Notes under the pieces: model-generated | Told to the model about the DNA's origin: nothing | The model's database searches: none | What the model saw: only the letters and a program-made list of their open reading frames with translations | Program-made: the position numbers and the translations under genes | Shown: positions 47,135 to 58,813 of the stretch, one piece after another | How positions within the stretch are numbered: position 1 is the first letter of the stretch | Layout of the letters: each line of letters opens with the position of its first letter | Assembly: GCA_964057225.1 (NCBI GenBank) | Contig: OZ059897.1 | Location: 14,570,001 to 14,634,000, forward strand | Source of the DNA: Auanema rhodensis | Lineage: Eukaryota; Nematoda; Chromadorea; Rhabditida; Rhabditidae | Direction: 5' to 3' | Length of the DNA stretch: 64,000 nucleotides

Positions 47135-48549
47135 CTAACGAATACTCTGCTTTGGACTTTCTCGTCGTGGTCTTTTTTTCCAATCTGATTCGATACTGAA
47201 CTTCGTTGTAGCTTCTCCCCAGTCTGGCCAATATCTAAATTAATGAGTTGTCTGGATTAGAACTGATATATAAATTACCTGTTCTTAATTCTTTCCACAT
47301 ACTCCATTAGATTGGGACATTCTGTTTTTATGAGTTCCAAATGTTCATTGTCATAAGGAGCATATACAATCTGGGCCAATACGCCGAATAATGTAGCATC
47401 AATCTTAAGGTAATAATAAAAAGAAAGAAAGAAAGAAGAATAATACTCTTGTTGGTTTGAAGCCTGTTAAGTAGTGTTTAGCACCGAGATATTTGCTAAG
47501 CGCTCTCAGATCATCACAACCTTTATTAATCTGTTCTTCCCTACTGTGTCTTCCTATTCCTGTATGAAGTAGGAATTGTTTTTGCTGGAAACAGTTGAGA
47601 AAGAGTTGACATTTACTACTCACACTCATGCAAGTATTACCGCTTTAACGAAAAAGTGTTTTAAGACAGGAGAGAACAAAGAGAAAAATATTCCACCATG
47701 TAAATGAGGAGGTAGGTTATTAAAAATCTAAAATAAAGGGATGAGCTGAATAAAAGTATTGTTATTGTAATACTTGATCCATATTTTCGATGCGTAACAA
47801 AACGTAGCTTGGAGTTAAACTTTGCTCAGCTAACGACTCAAATGCTCGGCCAGTAGCCTTTTGCTCGTCTGATAAGTGCTCTTCAAGAGATTTCTTATCA
47901 AGTATATTGGTTAAATCTCTGAATATTCAGATAAAACCTGCTCAATGTTTCGTTATACCTAATAATAAAGGAAGAATCATGATATTCCGTGCCATTATAT
48001 TCAACAAAGGGTAAGGTGCCTTCTAATGATCGCGTGGAATGGCTACATGGTACATTCTATTACATATTGAAAGCTAAGCTAATTCGGTATGTATTTAAAA
48101 AACCTTGTATGGAATTTCGGCTATTCTGAGCCATGTTTCCAATTTTAAGCAATATGGAGAAAAACTTGGAATGACTTTAGTACGAGGAAATTGATATAAG
48201 TATACAATTCCTGAAATATACTTCATTTTAAGTAAGTTAAGTTTTTCAATTATTCTTTGGAAAACTTCTTGCAAAATTGAGCTAATTGTTAAATATAATT
48301 GAATCAAATTGCTTTTACCTCAAGATTTTGTTAACACAAATAAATTAGAAAAAAATATTAATAACAGTAATATAGTTTACCTGCTTCCCAATCTTGTTTG
48401 AGCGGACTAGATCTAGTGCGATTTTGCGTTATAACTCTGTATAATAATAGAGAACCACCACTAATAATAGCCACTTTACCCCAAGCAGGTAACTCTTCTA
48501 TGAAAGAAGAGAACGATTTCCAGCTCTCCTCGAGATTGAAATCAGGCAT
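47135..48549 (-). CDS. FAXC/CDR-like (failed axon connections, GST/metaxin-like) protein
   Basis: The start at 48549 (MPDFNLEESWKSF) leads into one membrane span (AWGKVAIISGGSLLLY). The thioredoxin/GST-N-like domain follows: VYLYQFPRTKVIPSFSPYCL, KLETWLRIAEIPYKV, GTLPFVEYNGTEYHDSSFI. The GST-C-like part has TGRAFESLAEQSL, FNNLPPHLHGGIFFSLFSP, the signature TGIGRHSREEQINKGCDDL, GAKHYLTGFKPTRIDATLFG and LMEYVERIKNRYWPDW. The end is PRRESPKQSIR with TAG at 47135. There are about 8 exons. In C. elegans this family includes the cadmium-responsive CDR proteins and FAXC orthologues; in flies fax acts in axon development. I cannot tell which paralogue this is. It converges with DPH5, with stops 134 bp apart. 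Confidence 0.9.
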
Positions 48550-49926
48550 TCCTAAATCATACCATAGACTCAGTTAAGAATTATAGTAGAAGAACATAAC
48601 GATGTGAAGATGTCAAAGCAGTACAAACTTCAGTCGATATTTGAAATTTTCGAAATTAAAAATAATGAAACTTGTTAGACTCAAGATTATTTGTCAAAGC
48701 ATGTGAAAAAAATATTTGAGACAACATAATGAAAGCTTTGTAAATTTTAGACAGCTGCACTAGGCTCTTTACGCGAAACTTCCACTGTAACATAAGAGAA
48801 TATAGTAAAAACCAAAGTCAAAATAGCTGAAGTATGAGATAAGTTCTATGCATGCGGCTAATGAAAATACGAAAATCGATTTTGATAAGGAAACATGACA
48901 TCATTAACTATCTAAAGACGCAAAAGCATTATTAGAAGAAAAGAATGCTTATAACATTTTAGTCGAATGAATGCTTCAAACTACGGGTATTATTTAAGAG
49001 ATATCTGGTTTCGGAGGAATTTATTCTTGTGACTGCTTGTTTTTCCTTGTCTTTGATGTGGAGCAAACGTATAGTTTTGACGAACAAAAAACCAACATAT
49101 TTCGAAAATAGTACTAAAAATAGCGGAAAGATTTTTTTAAATATATGAAAAATTATTACTTCTTACGGACACTAACCAAAAATTCGGTAACGTAACTTGA
49201 AAAGGAATCTGTATCATCGAGGAGTGTGTAAACATTGACGTAAAGACGTAAAATCTCTCTTAGCTTAAGACAACAGATCATATGAGAAGACAAAAAACAG
49301 ACTCATAATGTTACTGTTAGACAGAATACAATTGCAATATATTTTGTGAACTGAAGATAAGAATAATCAATTGAAATAAAAGTATTTTAAAAAATCTATT
49401 TATGTATACGTTAACAGATTCTAGAAATTGTTATGAATCAACATTCTCGACCTTCTAACAAATCAACCGTTACACATTCCGAAAATAAGGGAACTAAGTA
49501 AATGTCTTATTTGACCCGTTGTTCAATAAAGGTTTTTAATCAATATGTCAATTAAGTTAAAATTAGGTTATGTGAAAAATCATAAGCGCAAATACTTTAA
49601 TTCTTCAAAAACATAAACGAAACGCGAACTAGAGGTAAAAACCAAAAAATATTTGGTTTTTCCACCCAATGCTTCAAGACGTTTTCAATGACACATCAGC
49701 AAGCACCTGGTATATCTACTAAATTGATCCGAATATACATGTTTATACGAAGTATATTTTTTTTCTGACCAAATCGTAGAAGAAGGATTTCTGTTTGTAA
49801 GGTATTATTTTAACTAGACAAATTATACAACGTCAGAGGTTTGCGATTGTTAATAAAAAAAATAAATGAAATATTTATTGCAACATATTTTGGTTATTCT
49901 AAACATTTAAATTTTAAAATAAAAAA
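48550..49926. other. spacer with one weak plus-strand gene model
   Basis: Mostly AT-rich with no clear CDS. A possible three-exon plus-strand frame joins 49433-49497 (MNQHSRPSNKSTVTHSENKG), 49633-49709 and 49780-49817 (TAG) in phase at GTAAAT and GTATAT donors, about 59 residues in all. No family is recognised and it may be chance. The minus strand has an AATAAA signal at about 49871, suitable for the small gene at 49927. Confidence 0.3.
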
Positions 49927-50118
49927 TCAGTAACAGCATAGGAGGCTGGCACTTAAAAATCGTTGGATTATAATAATTAAACTTCCGAGTGAATAAGTTT
50001 GTTGCTCAGGCGATACTGGAATATCTCCTGAGACGCGCTCTTTTTCAGCTTTGCGGGATATTTGAATGAAATGGCGGTTGTTGGCACATTGGGCGCCAAA
50101 TGCCTGCATTTGTCTCAT
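49927..50118 (-). CDS. small hypothetical protein divergent from topoisomerase II
   Basis: An intronless 63-codon frame with clearly coding-like composition compared with its surroundings. The N-terminus MRQMQAFGAQCANNRHFIQI is followed by a polar middle (KAEKERVSGDIPVSPEQQ) and a hydrophobic end (SLIIIIQRFLSASLL). Its ATG is 98 bp from the TOP2 start on the opposite strand, and an AATAAA follows the stop by about 50 nt on the minus strand. It could be a small tail-anchored or mitochondrial protein, but nothing identifies it. I am moderately sure it is a gene. Confidence 0.45.
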   Translation of the reverse strand: MRQMQAFGAQCANNRHFIQISRKAEKERVSGDIPVSPEQQTYSLGSLIIIIQRFLSASLLCCY

Positions 50119-50216
50119 TCTTATTTGTTATAATTTGTTGGTGTTGTCATTGATCTTTTTTTATTAAACTTTGTAATCGTTCATTTAGGGTCAAGTAATA
50201 CTAAATTTTTAGGAAC

Positions 50217-53200
50217 ATGAGTGAGTCTGAGAGTGATGGAGACTTCTTTATAGACGACTCACCGAAGGCAAAATCAAAAAAGAGTCCCAAAAAGAGTCCC
50301 AAAAAGCCTCCAGCAAAAAAAGGTGATAAAACTGGTATGGGTTTACTATACTATTACATAGTTACATTGTGCTTATAGCCGATATTTCAATGTCTATGAC
50401 AGACGAAGATAGAAATGTCTTTACTAATATAGATAAAGTTAAATCTAATAAGAAAATGGCTATTGAGGATATCTATCAAAAGAAGTCACAGCTTGAGCAC
50501 ATTTTGCTTCGACCTGATACTTATATTGGATCAGTTGAATATTCGGATAAAACAGTAAATTCATTTGAATGGTTTTTTTTACCAATAATTTTAGCCCATG
50601 TGGATTTACGATCCCAAAGAGGAAAAGTTGGTTCAGAGGGAAATTTCTTATGTTCCTGGACTTTACAAAATTTTCGATGAAATATTAGTAAATGCTGCAG
50701 ATAATAAGCAGCGTGATCCTAAAATGAATCTTATTAAAATTGAAATTAATCAGTATGATTCTAATCCTGTAACGTTTCAATAATTCCAATGATATTTAGA
50801 GAAAAAAATCAGGTCTCTATCATGAATAACGGAAAGGGAGTTCCTGTAGTTCACCACAAAGTGGAAAATATGTATGTACCAGAAATGATCTTCGGAACTT
50901 TACTTACATCTTCTAATTATGATGACAGTCAAAAAAAGGTAAATTTTTTAAATGATTTTTTTTCACTTGTCTGATAATTGATTAAGGTTACTGGTGGTAG
51001 AAACGGTTATGGAGCTAAGCTATGTAATATTTTCTCCACAGAGTTTACTCTGGAGACATCATCGAAAGAATACGGAAAAAATTTTAAGCAGGTTTTGTCT
51101 GTCTTATATCACTAGCTTTATTCTTTATTTAGACTTGGATTAATAATATGACTAAGGATAAAGATGCTGCTATTGGTAAGGCTTCTGGCGATGACTATAC
51201 TAAAGTAATTATTTTCATTATACTGTTTTGTATTATATAGCTTTAGATTACCTTCAAACCTGATCTAAAGAAATTTAAAATGCCAAAGTTGGACGATGAT
51301 ATTGTTGGCTTAATGATGAGAAGAGCATATGATATTGCTGGTAGTACTAGAGGAGTGAAAGTTTATTTGAATGGAAAGCAAATTCCCGTATGGTTTATCT
51401 TTTTATTAGATTTTCATTTTTAAGTTTAGGTACAAGGATTCAAGCAGTATGTGGAACAGTACACAAAAGATCTTACTGGACCAACTGGGGAACCGGCCAA
51501 AATTGTTTACGAGACTGTAAACGATCGGTGGGATGTAGCTCTGGCTGTTTCCGATCGCGGATTCCAACAAGTGTCGTTTGTAAATAGTATCGCTACCACC
51601 AAAGGAGGAAGGCATGTTGATTATGTTGCCGATCAGATGGTAGCAAAATTAATTGATACTATCAAGAAGAAAGTTGGCAAGAGTACTGTTAATGTCAAAC
51701 CTTTTCAGGTTAGCCTATTGTCTTGTTTTTAAAAAAAATTCAATATCTAGGTAAAAAACCACATGTGGGTATTCGTGAACTCGTTAATTGAAAATCCTAC
51801 TTTCGACTCTCAGACGAAGGAAACCATGACTCTTCAAGTAAGCATGTACATTTTTTGCTTTAATAACATGATATCATTTCCAGTCTAAATCATTTGGTTC
51901 TAAGTGTGAACTTTCTGATAAATTCACCAAACAAGCTATGTCTTGCGGTGTCGTAGATGCTGTGCTGGCCTGGGTTCGTTTCAAACAACAGGAAGACATG
52001 AATAAGAAATGCTCTGGAAAGAAAACAACTAAGCTGAAGGTATTTCTTTTTTTAGTTGCAATATAATCATTATTCTATTTTTAAGGGTATTCCTAAACTT
52101 GAAGATGCTAATGATGCTGGAACGAAAAATTCTCATCTTTGCACTTTAATTCTTACTGAGGGAGATTCCGCCAAAACATTAGCGGTATCTGGACTTGGAG
52201 TTGTGGGAAGAGATAGATACGGAGTTTTCCCACTTCGTGGTAAACTTCTAAATGTTCGCGAAGGAAATATTAAGCAGGTTTGATATTCGCTTTCATATTG
52301 ACCCCATGAGTCACACACTTTAGGTTTCTGAAAATCAAGAGATTAACGCTCTAATTAAAATTCTTGGTCTTCAATATAAGAAAAAGTATGAAACTGAAGA
52401 TGATTTCAAAAGTCTTCGTTATGGAAAAGTGATGGTCATGGCAGATCAGGTTTCTACATTTTTACAATGTATAAAGCTAAATCAATTGGTTCTAGGATCA
52501 AGATGGTTCTCACATTAAGGGGTTGGTTATCAACTTTGTTCATCATAATTGGCCAAGTTTGATTCAAAGAAATTTTGTTGAAGAATTCATTACTCCTATC
52601 GTGAAGGTTTATATCTTCATTCAAGCGAAATTGATGATATATATTTAGGCAACAAAAGGAAAAGATGAGCTATCTTTCTTCTCGATTCCCGAGTATAATG
52701 AGTGGCGTAACGCTACTGAAAATTGGAAAACTTACAAAATCAAATACTACAAGGGATTGGGTAGAATATAATTTTTTAAAATATTTATGATGACTTCTAA
52801 AATACAGGTACTTCCACGTCGAAAGAAGCTAAAGAGTATTTCTCTGACATGGCTCGTCACCGAATCAAATTCAAATATGGGGGACCTGAAGATGATCAAG
52901 CTGTTGATATGGCCTTCTCAAAAAAGAAAATTGAGGAACGAAAAGAGTGGCTGACCAAATGGATGGCCGAAAAGAAAGAAAGAAGAACTCAGGGGCTCGA
53001 GGAAGAGTATCTTTACAACAAAGATACAACTGCTGTTACCTTTAAGGATTTTATCAATAAGGTACTCTGCTTCTTGAAAGCCTGCTGTTTATTATAGTAT
53101 TTTAGGAATTGGTACTTTTCTCCAATACTGATAACGAACGGTCTATTCCATGTTTAATTGATGGCTTCAAGCCTGGCCAGAGAAAGGTTTGTTCTTTATA

Positions 53201-56200
53201 TATTCATTATATGATAAATGTTTTTAGGTCATTTTTGCATGCTTCAAGCGTGCCGATAAACGTGAGGTTAAAGTAGCTCAATTGGCTGGCTCAGTTGGTG
53301 AGCTTTCTGCATATCATCATGGTGAAATGTCTCTCATGGGCACTATTATTAACTTGGCTCAGGTATGTTTTTAAAGTTTCAATAATTTCAATCAAAATTG
53401 TTTTAGGACTTTGTGGGATCAAATAACATCAATTTACTTTTGCCTATCGGTCAGTTTGGTACAAGATTGCAAGGTGGTAAAGACAGTGCTAGTCCTCGTT
53501 ACATTTTCACTCAATTAAGGTAAAAAAAAATTACTTTGTCAATATATGTTTTTATTTGTAGCCCAGTTTCTCGTGCTCTTTTCCCACCCACGGATGATCA
53601 TGTACTTCGTTTCCTCTTTGAAGATAATCAAAGAATTGAACCAGAATGGTATTGTCCAATTATTCCAATGGTTCTTGTCAATGGAGCTACAGGTTTTTAA
53701 TATTAATTAAATGAATTAATGAAGTTCTGCCTTAGGCATTGGTACCGCTTGGTCGACCAATATTCCTAATTACAATCCTCGAGAAATTGTTGAAAACATG
53801 AAACGGCTTATCAACGGTGGTAGTCTTAAGTCAATGGTTAGTTGAAATCACTGCATTCACATATAGTATTTGATGAATTTAAGCAACCTTGGTACAAAAA
53901 CTTCAGAGGCCATATCGATATGATTGATCCTTCACGATTTGTTTGCTACGGAGAAGTTGCTGTCATTAACGACGATACAATTGAAATAACAGAATTGCCC
54001 GTTAAAACATGGACTCAAGGATACAAAGAAACTGTTTTGGAGCCTATGCTTGAAGGTGTTGAAGGAAAAGGAGAGAAATCCGAAAGAAAACCTCCTATGA
54101 TATCGCAAGTTTTATCTTGAAGACTGCATTTAAAATATGAAGTTTTAGTGATTTCAAGGAGTATCATACCGACACCACTGTTCGATTTGTGGTAAAGTTG
54201 CCGCCTGGAAAGTTGCAGCAATACGAAGCCGAAGGATTGCATAAGGTTTTCAAACTGCAAACTGTTTTGAATACCACTTCAATGGTTAGTTTCAATATAA
54301 TATTAAAATATTGGAATTGGCCAATGATGATTAAAAATATTAAATCTGAATTATAAGAATCGTACTACAGTTCTAGTCTAGTATATCAAGTGCTAATATA
54401 ACCAGACACAAGTACGATGAAATCAGTAATAGCTCGTTAATGCGATGAAGTGCTGAGAGTTTGACTTCGTCTAAAGGCACGAGCATACATTCGAATATTA
54501 TAATGATTACCAAAAGGCGAATCTGAGGCCACTATTCCAAATATCATCTGTGATATCAATTGTTAAATGTCGAAATTTTTTCATGTTATAGGTTTTATTT
54601 GATTCTGCTGGATGCTTACGAAGATTTTCATCTCCGGAAGAAATCTGTCAAGAATTCTTTGGAGTTCGTAAAGCTAAATATATTGATAGAAAGAAATTCA
54701 TGGAAGGCATGCTTCGTGCTCAAAGCGACCGCCTTTCTAATCAAGTACGCATTTGATATCTTATCTTCTGTCATATATCTTGATATAAGTTTTTATGTTT
54801 AATTTTAGGCTCGTTTCATCTTGGCTAAAATTAAAGGAGAAATTGTCATGGAAAACAAGAAAAAGGCAGTTATTGTTCAACAACTTATTAAACATGGTCA
54901 ATTCCTTGTTTATATATATTTTTTTAATTCGATGATTACAGGCTTTGCTCCTGATCCAGTGAAAGTTTGGAAGGAGTTACAGAAGAAGAAGGAACTAGAA
55001 GAAACTGGTGAAGTTGACGTAGATGATGAAGAAGATGAAGAAGATGAAACTAGCGATGAACAGAAGAAACTCGATACTAAGTTATCCGACTATGACTACT
55101 TAGTCGGAATGGCACTTATCAAATTGTCCGAGGAAGAAAAGGACAAATTATTAAAGGTTTTTTTAAATTAGTTTTTATTTTCAAGTAGCATATTGTAGGA
55201 GAGTCAAGAGAAGTTAGACGAATTGAAAAAACTTGAATCCAAAACTTGGGCTGACCTTTGGAACGATGATTTAGAAAACTTCCTTACCGAACTTAAAAAG
55301 CAAGAAACTAAAGAGAAATCTGAGCAAGAAATAAGCATCAAACAAGCTGCAAGAAAGTTCCAGAGCGATAAACCCAAAGGAAAGAAAAGCGCTGCTGTAT
55401 CAGCTGTTAGTCACTCTTTCTGTTAAAAATTGATGCTCTTTTAATTTTAGGAAGTTTTACCTTCTAAAGATGGTATTCGTGTGGCTCCTCAAATTGATAA
55501 AGCCCTGAAAGAGAAATATGAAAAGATGACAGCACCCAAGAAAGAGAAAATAAAAAAAGAGCCGAAAGAACCGAAGAAACCTAAAAAGGAAGGTGGTGAT
55601 ATTATGAAGTTCATGAATTTAAGTGTTAGTTTCTTTTTCCTCCTTTCTTATTTTAACCATACCTGTTTCAGACTGATAAACTCGATAAAACTGAAGGTAG
55701 CGATGTAAGTTTTATATGTTGTATTGTCTTTATTTCGAAAATTTTAGGCTGATTCTGATGATGAATTCAAGTTAAAGAAGTCCAAGAAAGCATCTGATTC
55801 GTCTAAGGAAAACGAGGATGATGATGATATTGAAATTGAGGATAGTAATGATTCTCCAAAGGTGTTTTTGTTTTGTCATGTATGCGTCATGTTTTTTCTT
55901 GCAGAAACCCCTTGCTCCTAAAACGACAGCTGCTAAGAAAACTAAGAAGAAGATCGAAAGTGACGAGAGCGATGATGATGATGCATTTGCGCCAAAGAAA
56001 AAATCATCTAAGAAAGTATGTATTTATTGTGTTTTAGCCTATACATTTATCAAATTGCTATAGAATGATTCTGTGTTTGATTTGTCATCTGATGAGGACA
56101 GTAAGAAAAAACCTGCAGCAAAGAAAGCTGCTAAGCCAAAAGATGCTAAGAAGATGACGGATTTCTTTGGCAAAAAATCTAGTCCATCCAGAAAAAGGAA

Positions 56201-56425
56201 AGCCGCTGATAGCGATGTTGATGCTGTACCTGACGAAGTTGTAGATGTAGCTCCTCGGGCCAAATCGTAAGTGCTTAATATAACTGTAATATAGATTCCT
56301 TTTTTTTCAGGTCCCGTGCTCGTCCCCAAAAGAATTACAATTTTGCTGAATATGATGGCTCTGATTCTGATTTTGATGTTCCAAAAAAGAAAGCCAAAGT
56401 TATCGATAGTGATGACGACTATTAA
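50217..56425 (+). CDS. top-2: DNA topoisomerase II
   Basis: An ATP-dependent type IIA topoisomerase for decatenation and chromosome segregation; nuclear. The start at 50217 follows a TTTTTAG acceptor by four bases: [20 protein letters not shown]. The GHKL ATPase part has [39 protein letters not shown] and [15 protein letters not shown]. The TOPRIM domain has [29 protein letters not shown] and [14 protein letters not shown]. The catalytic tyrosine is in SPRYIFTQL (TAC at 53500-53502), followed by [20 protein letters not shown]. The coiled and acidic linker regions lead to a long Lys/Asp/Ser-rich C-terminal tail with many KK/KP clusters, ending VIDSDDDY and TAA at 56423. About 25 exons have introns of about 50 nt, except one of 307 nt (54285-54591) carrying a snoRNA candidate. 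All catalytic motifs are intact. Confidence 0.97.
54355..54492 (+). ncRNA. H/ACA box snoRNA candidate in TOP2 intron
   Basis: Inside an intron about six times longer than its neighbours. Hairpin 1 is closed by ATCGTACT/AGTACGAT (54359-54366 with 54411-54418) and has an inner GTCT..TATAT/ATATA..AGAC stem. A hinge with AAATCA (54420-54425) fits the H box ANANNA. Hairpin 2 is closed by GCTCG/CGAGC (54432-54436 with 54480-54484), with an inner GATGAAGT/ACTTCGTC stem and a bipartite internal loop (TTAATGC and TAAAGGCA) suitable as a pseudouridylation pocket. An ACA (54487-54489) follows the stem, three bases before the inferred 3' end. The layout is hairpin-hinge-hairpin-ACA in about 138 nt, and the 3' end lies about 100 nt before the acceptor. 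The target base is not assigned. Confidence 0.65.
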
Positions 56426-56640
56426 CTAATTTTATTTGCTGTACTCATTGATCCTGTGTGCTATTGCGGTTATAATTGAATCTCATTCTAATATTATATA
56501 CTGATTATCTGTATAATTTTGCAAATAAGTTTTTTCTATTTCTGTTCGTTTTGTTTTGAGTTTATGGAGTTTAATACTCGTTCATATCCTTGGTCTAAGC
56601 CTTCAAATGGTATTACGTTGTGTTTTTTTCAGATTTTGTT

Positions 56641-56652
56641 ATGAGCAATTAA
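56641..56652 (+). promoter_or_regulatory. short upstream ORF in receptor leader
   Basis: After a TTTTTTCAG acceptor at about 56632, the first ATG of the receptor mRNA opens a three-codon frame (ATG AGC AAT TAA) that closes 11 bp before the receptor start at 56664. It could damp translation; this is inferred from position only. Confidence 0.35.
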
Positions 56653-56663
56653 TCCGTGTTAAT

Positions 56664-58374
56664 ATGCAAGGTTTAAAAGTGTTCAGTCTTGCTGTTTTGT
56701 GCGTTTGTGCTGCTGCTATTAACTTCACCGAAGTTTTGAAAGAGCTTGAAGATGTCAAATCTGGCGAAATTAAGCTGAAATGGAATGGTCGTGAAGTTCT
56801 TTGTAACTGTACTGATAACTGTCTACTGACATCCGAACTGAATGGAGTATTATCTAGATACAATCTATTTAATGTCTGTGTTGGATACGCTTGCTTAACT
56901 AAGCGGGGATATTATGCCGATGGGCAAGAAGAACAAATGAATTATGGCTGCATAGGGATGGACGGGGAAGATTCCGTACCATCTGAAAAATTTCTACATT
57001 GTAGCTCAAAGGGCTACGAAACAGCGCATTGTTGTAATGAATCATTTTGTACATCAAACCTTTCGATTGCTTCTCCCAATAAGGATCTTGCTTTGAGCTA
57101 TGTTACTGCATCACCTACTCCTCTTGCTGTATTCATTGATAGTAGATACGGTTATCTGCTTGGAGTTCCGCTATTTTTCTTAATCCTGTTAGGATATGGG
57201 GTTTGGTCTCTCGCTACAAATAGACGTTCTAGTGAGTTGTTCATTGTATTTTGTTTTAATGTTGATTGTTTTAGGGTCGCCAAGAAATAACTGTAGTCCT
57301 TTGTTGGAAGAAGGTTGCGGAAAGCCAGTATCAAAAGATATAGGCCTCATTTCTGGTTTAACCTTGTCTTCAACTATCTCGGAATCCGATGACAAAAATG
57401 TAAGAGCTGATTATTCTCTCGGATCCGGCTCCGGACCCATCAAAGTTCGACAGCCCACCCTATCAGAAAGGGTCATTATTCATAGTCAAATCGCCTCCGG
57501 AAGGTTTGGAACTGTATTCGCTGGCGAACTTGACGGACAACGTTGTGCTGTGAAAATATTTGATAGGAAAGACGAATCGTCGTTCTACCGCGAAATTAAT
57601 ATGTTTGAAAACTTGCAACTGAGACATCCCAACATCTTGATGACTTTTGGATATGATGTTGTGACCTCAAACCACGGAACACGTTACTGGCTTCTTACCG
57701 AGTTTCATACTTACGGTTCTATTGCTCAATTCTTTTTATATCGTACTGTAGCCCTTCCTGTTTATATTCAAATGGTTCGAAGCATTGCATCTGGTCTTTC
57801 ATATCTTCATATTGCTTTACATGGCGGAAAAGAGAAACCTAGAATTGCTCACCGAGATATCAAGCGGCAAAACCTCCTGGTTAAGAAAGATCTAACCATT
57901 GTTATTGGAGATCTGGGATTGTCCGCATGCGATGATGGCTCATACTATTCGACTTGTGAAAATAAACAGTCTGGAACTATTCGTTATTTAGCTCCTGAAA
58001 TATTGGATAACACAGCAGGAACAAGTTTTGATGCATTATTGTATGCTGATATGTACTCGTACGGATTAGTAATGTGGGAAATGGCTTGCAAAATTCGAGG
58101 ATTCAGAGGAGTTCCTGAGTTTACTACTGAGACTCTAGCTTATCATCATGTTGGTCGTGATCCCGACATTCCAAGCATGAGAAAATGCGTATGTGAAACA
58201 GGATTCCGTCCACACATATATCCTTCTTGGCTGGAAAACGATCTGATGGCTGTTGCCGTAGAATGTATGAGAGATTGTTGGTCTCCTGATGGATTTAACC
58301 GACCTGACGCTACATCTGTTCGAAGGCGGTTTGATCATGCTTGTCGCTCGTTCGACGTTCGGATCGAAATGTAA
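56664..58374 (+). CDS. sma-6: TGF-beta/BMP type I receptor serine/threonine kinase (SMA-6-like)
   Basis: A single-pass receptor kinase that phosphorylates R-Smads after activation by a type II receptor. The ATG at 56664 gives the signal peptide MQGLKVFSLAVLCVCAA. A Cys-rich ectodomain (EVLCNCTDNCL; VCVGYACLTKRGYY; AHCCNESFC) precedes one span (YGYLLGVPLFFLILLGYGVW, about 57151-57210). A single intron lies at 57234-57277. The GS box is LGSGSGPIKVRQPTLSERV (about 57418-57474), which marks a type I receptor. Kinase landmarks are GRFGTVFAGEL, CAVKIF, the catalytic AHRDIKRQNLL, GDLGLSA (the DLG variant usual in this family), GTIRYLAPEIL and CMRDCWSPDGFNRP. TAA is at 58374. The clear GS box favours SMA-6 over the more diverged DAF-1; the orthologue name is a judgement. 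All kinase residues appear intact. Confidence 0.9.
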
Positions 58375-58813
58375 TTTGACACTGTAAGTTTTGTGTCTTT
58401 ATATTAGCAATCGTATCGTTCTTTCAGAATTTATTATTATATATATATATATATATATAGTTCCACTACATATCTGATCTCATTCATATCTTTCATATTT
58501 AACATTTTGATTCCCTAAATTCACTAAGTCAATGAGTCTCAAATTTCTTCCTAGATATATTGTGCCAAATGTGTAATACTTGTGTGTAAATTTGTACTAT
58601 TTACCTCTTGTAACTTATTCTGTTGTGATTCTAAGAATTGTGACTTGCTACTCTCCCTTACTAAGTAAGGCTGGTCAGCTTCTTGTATATCGATCTCATA
58701 ATAAGAAATTTGTGGGTTTCAATTAATAACCTAAACATATTCCATCATTTATTTTCATTTTATTTCATAGTTCGTAAATATAAATAATTGGTTATGCTAG
58801 TGTGGGTTTTTTC
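58375..58813. other. spacer with (TA)n repeat
   Basis: Converging 3' ends of the receptor and the proline-rich protein meet here. A TA dinucleotide run lies at about 58437-58460. No gene is seen. Confidence 0.6.

Noticed and set aside
54323-54348. ATGATGA and CTGA resembling C/D snoRNA boxes
   Set aside because: They are only about 20 nt apart with no terminal stem; the H/ACA structure next to them explains the intron better.
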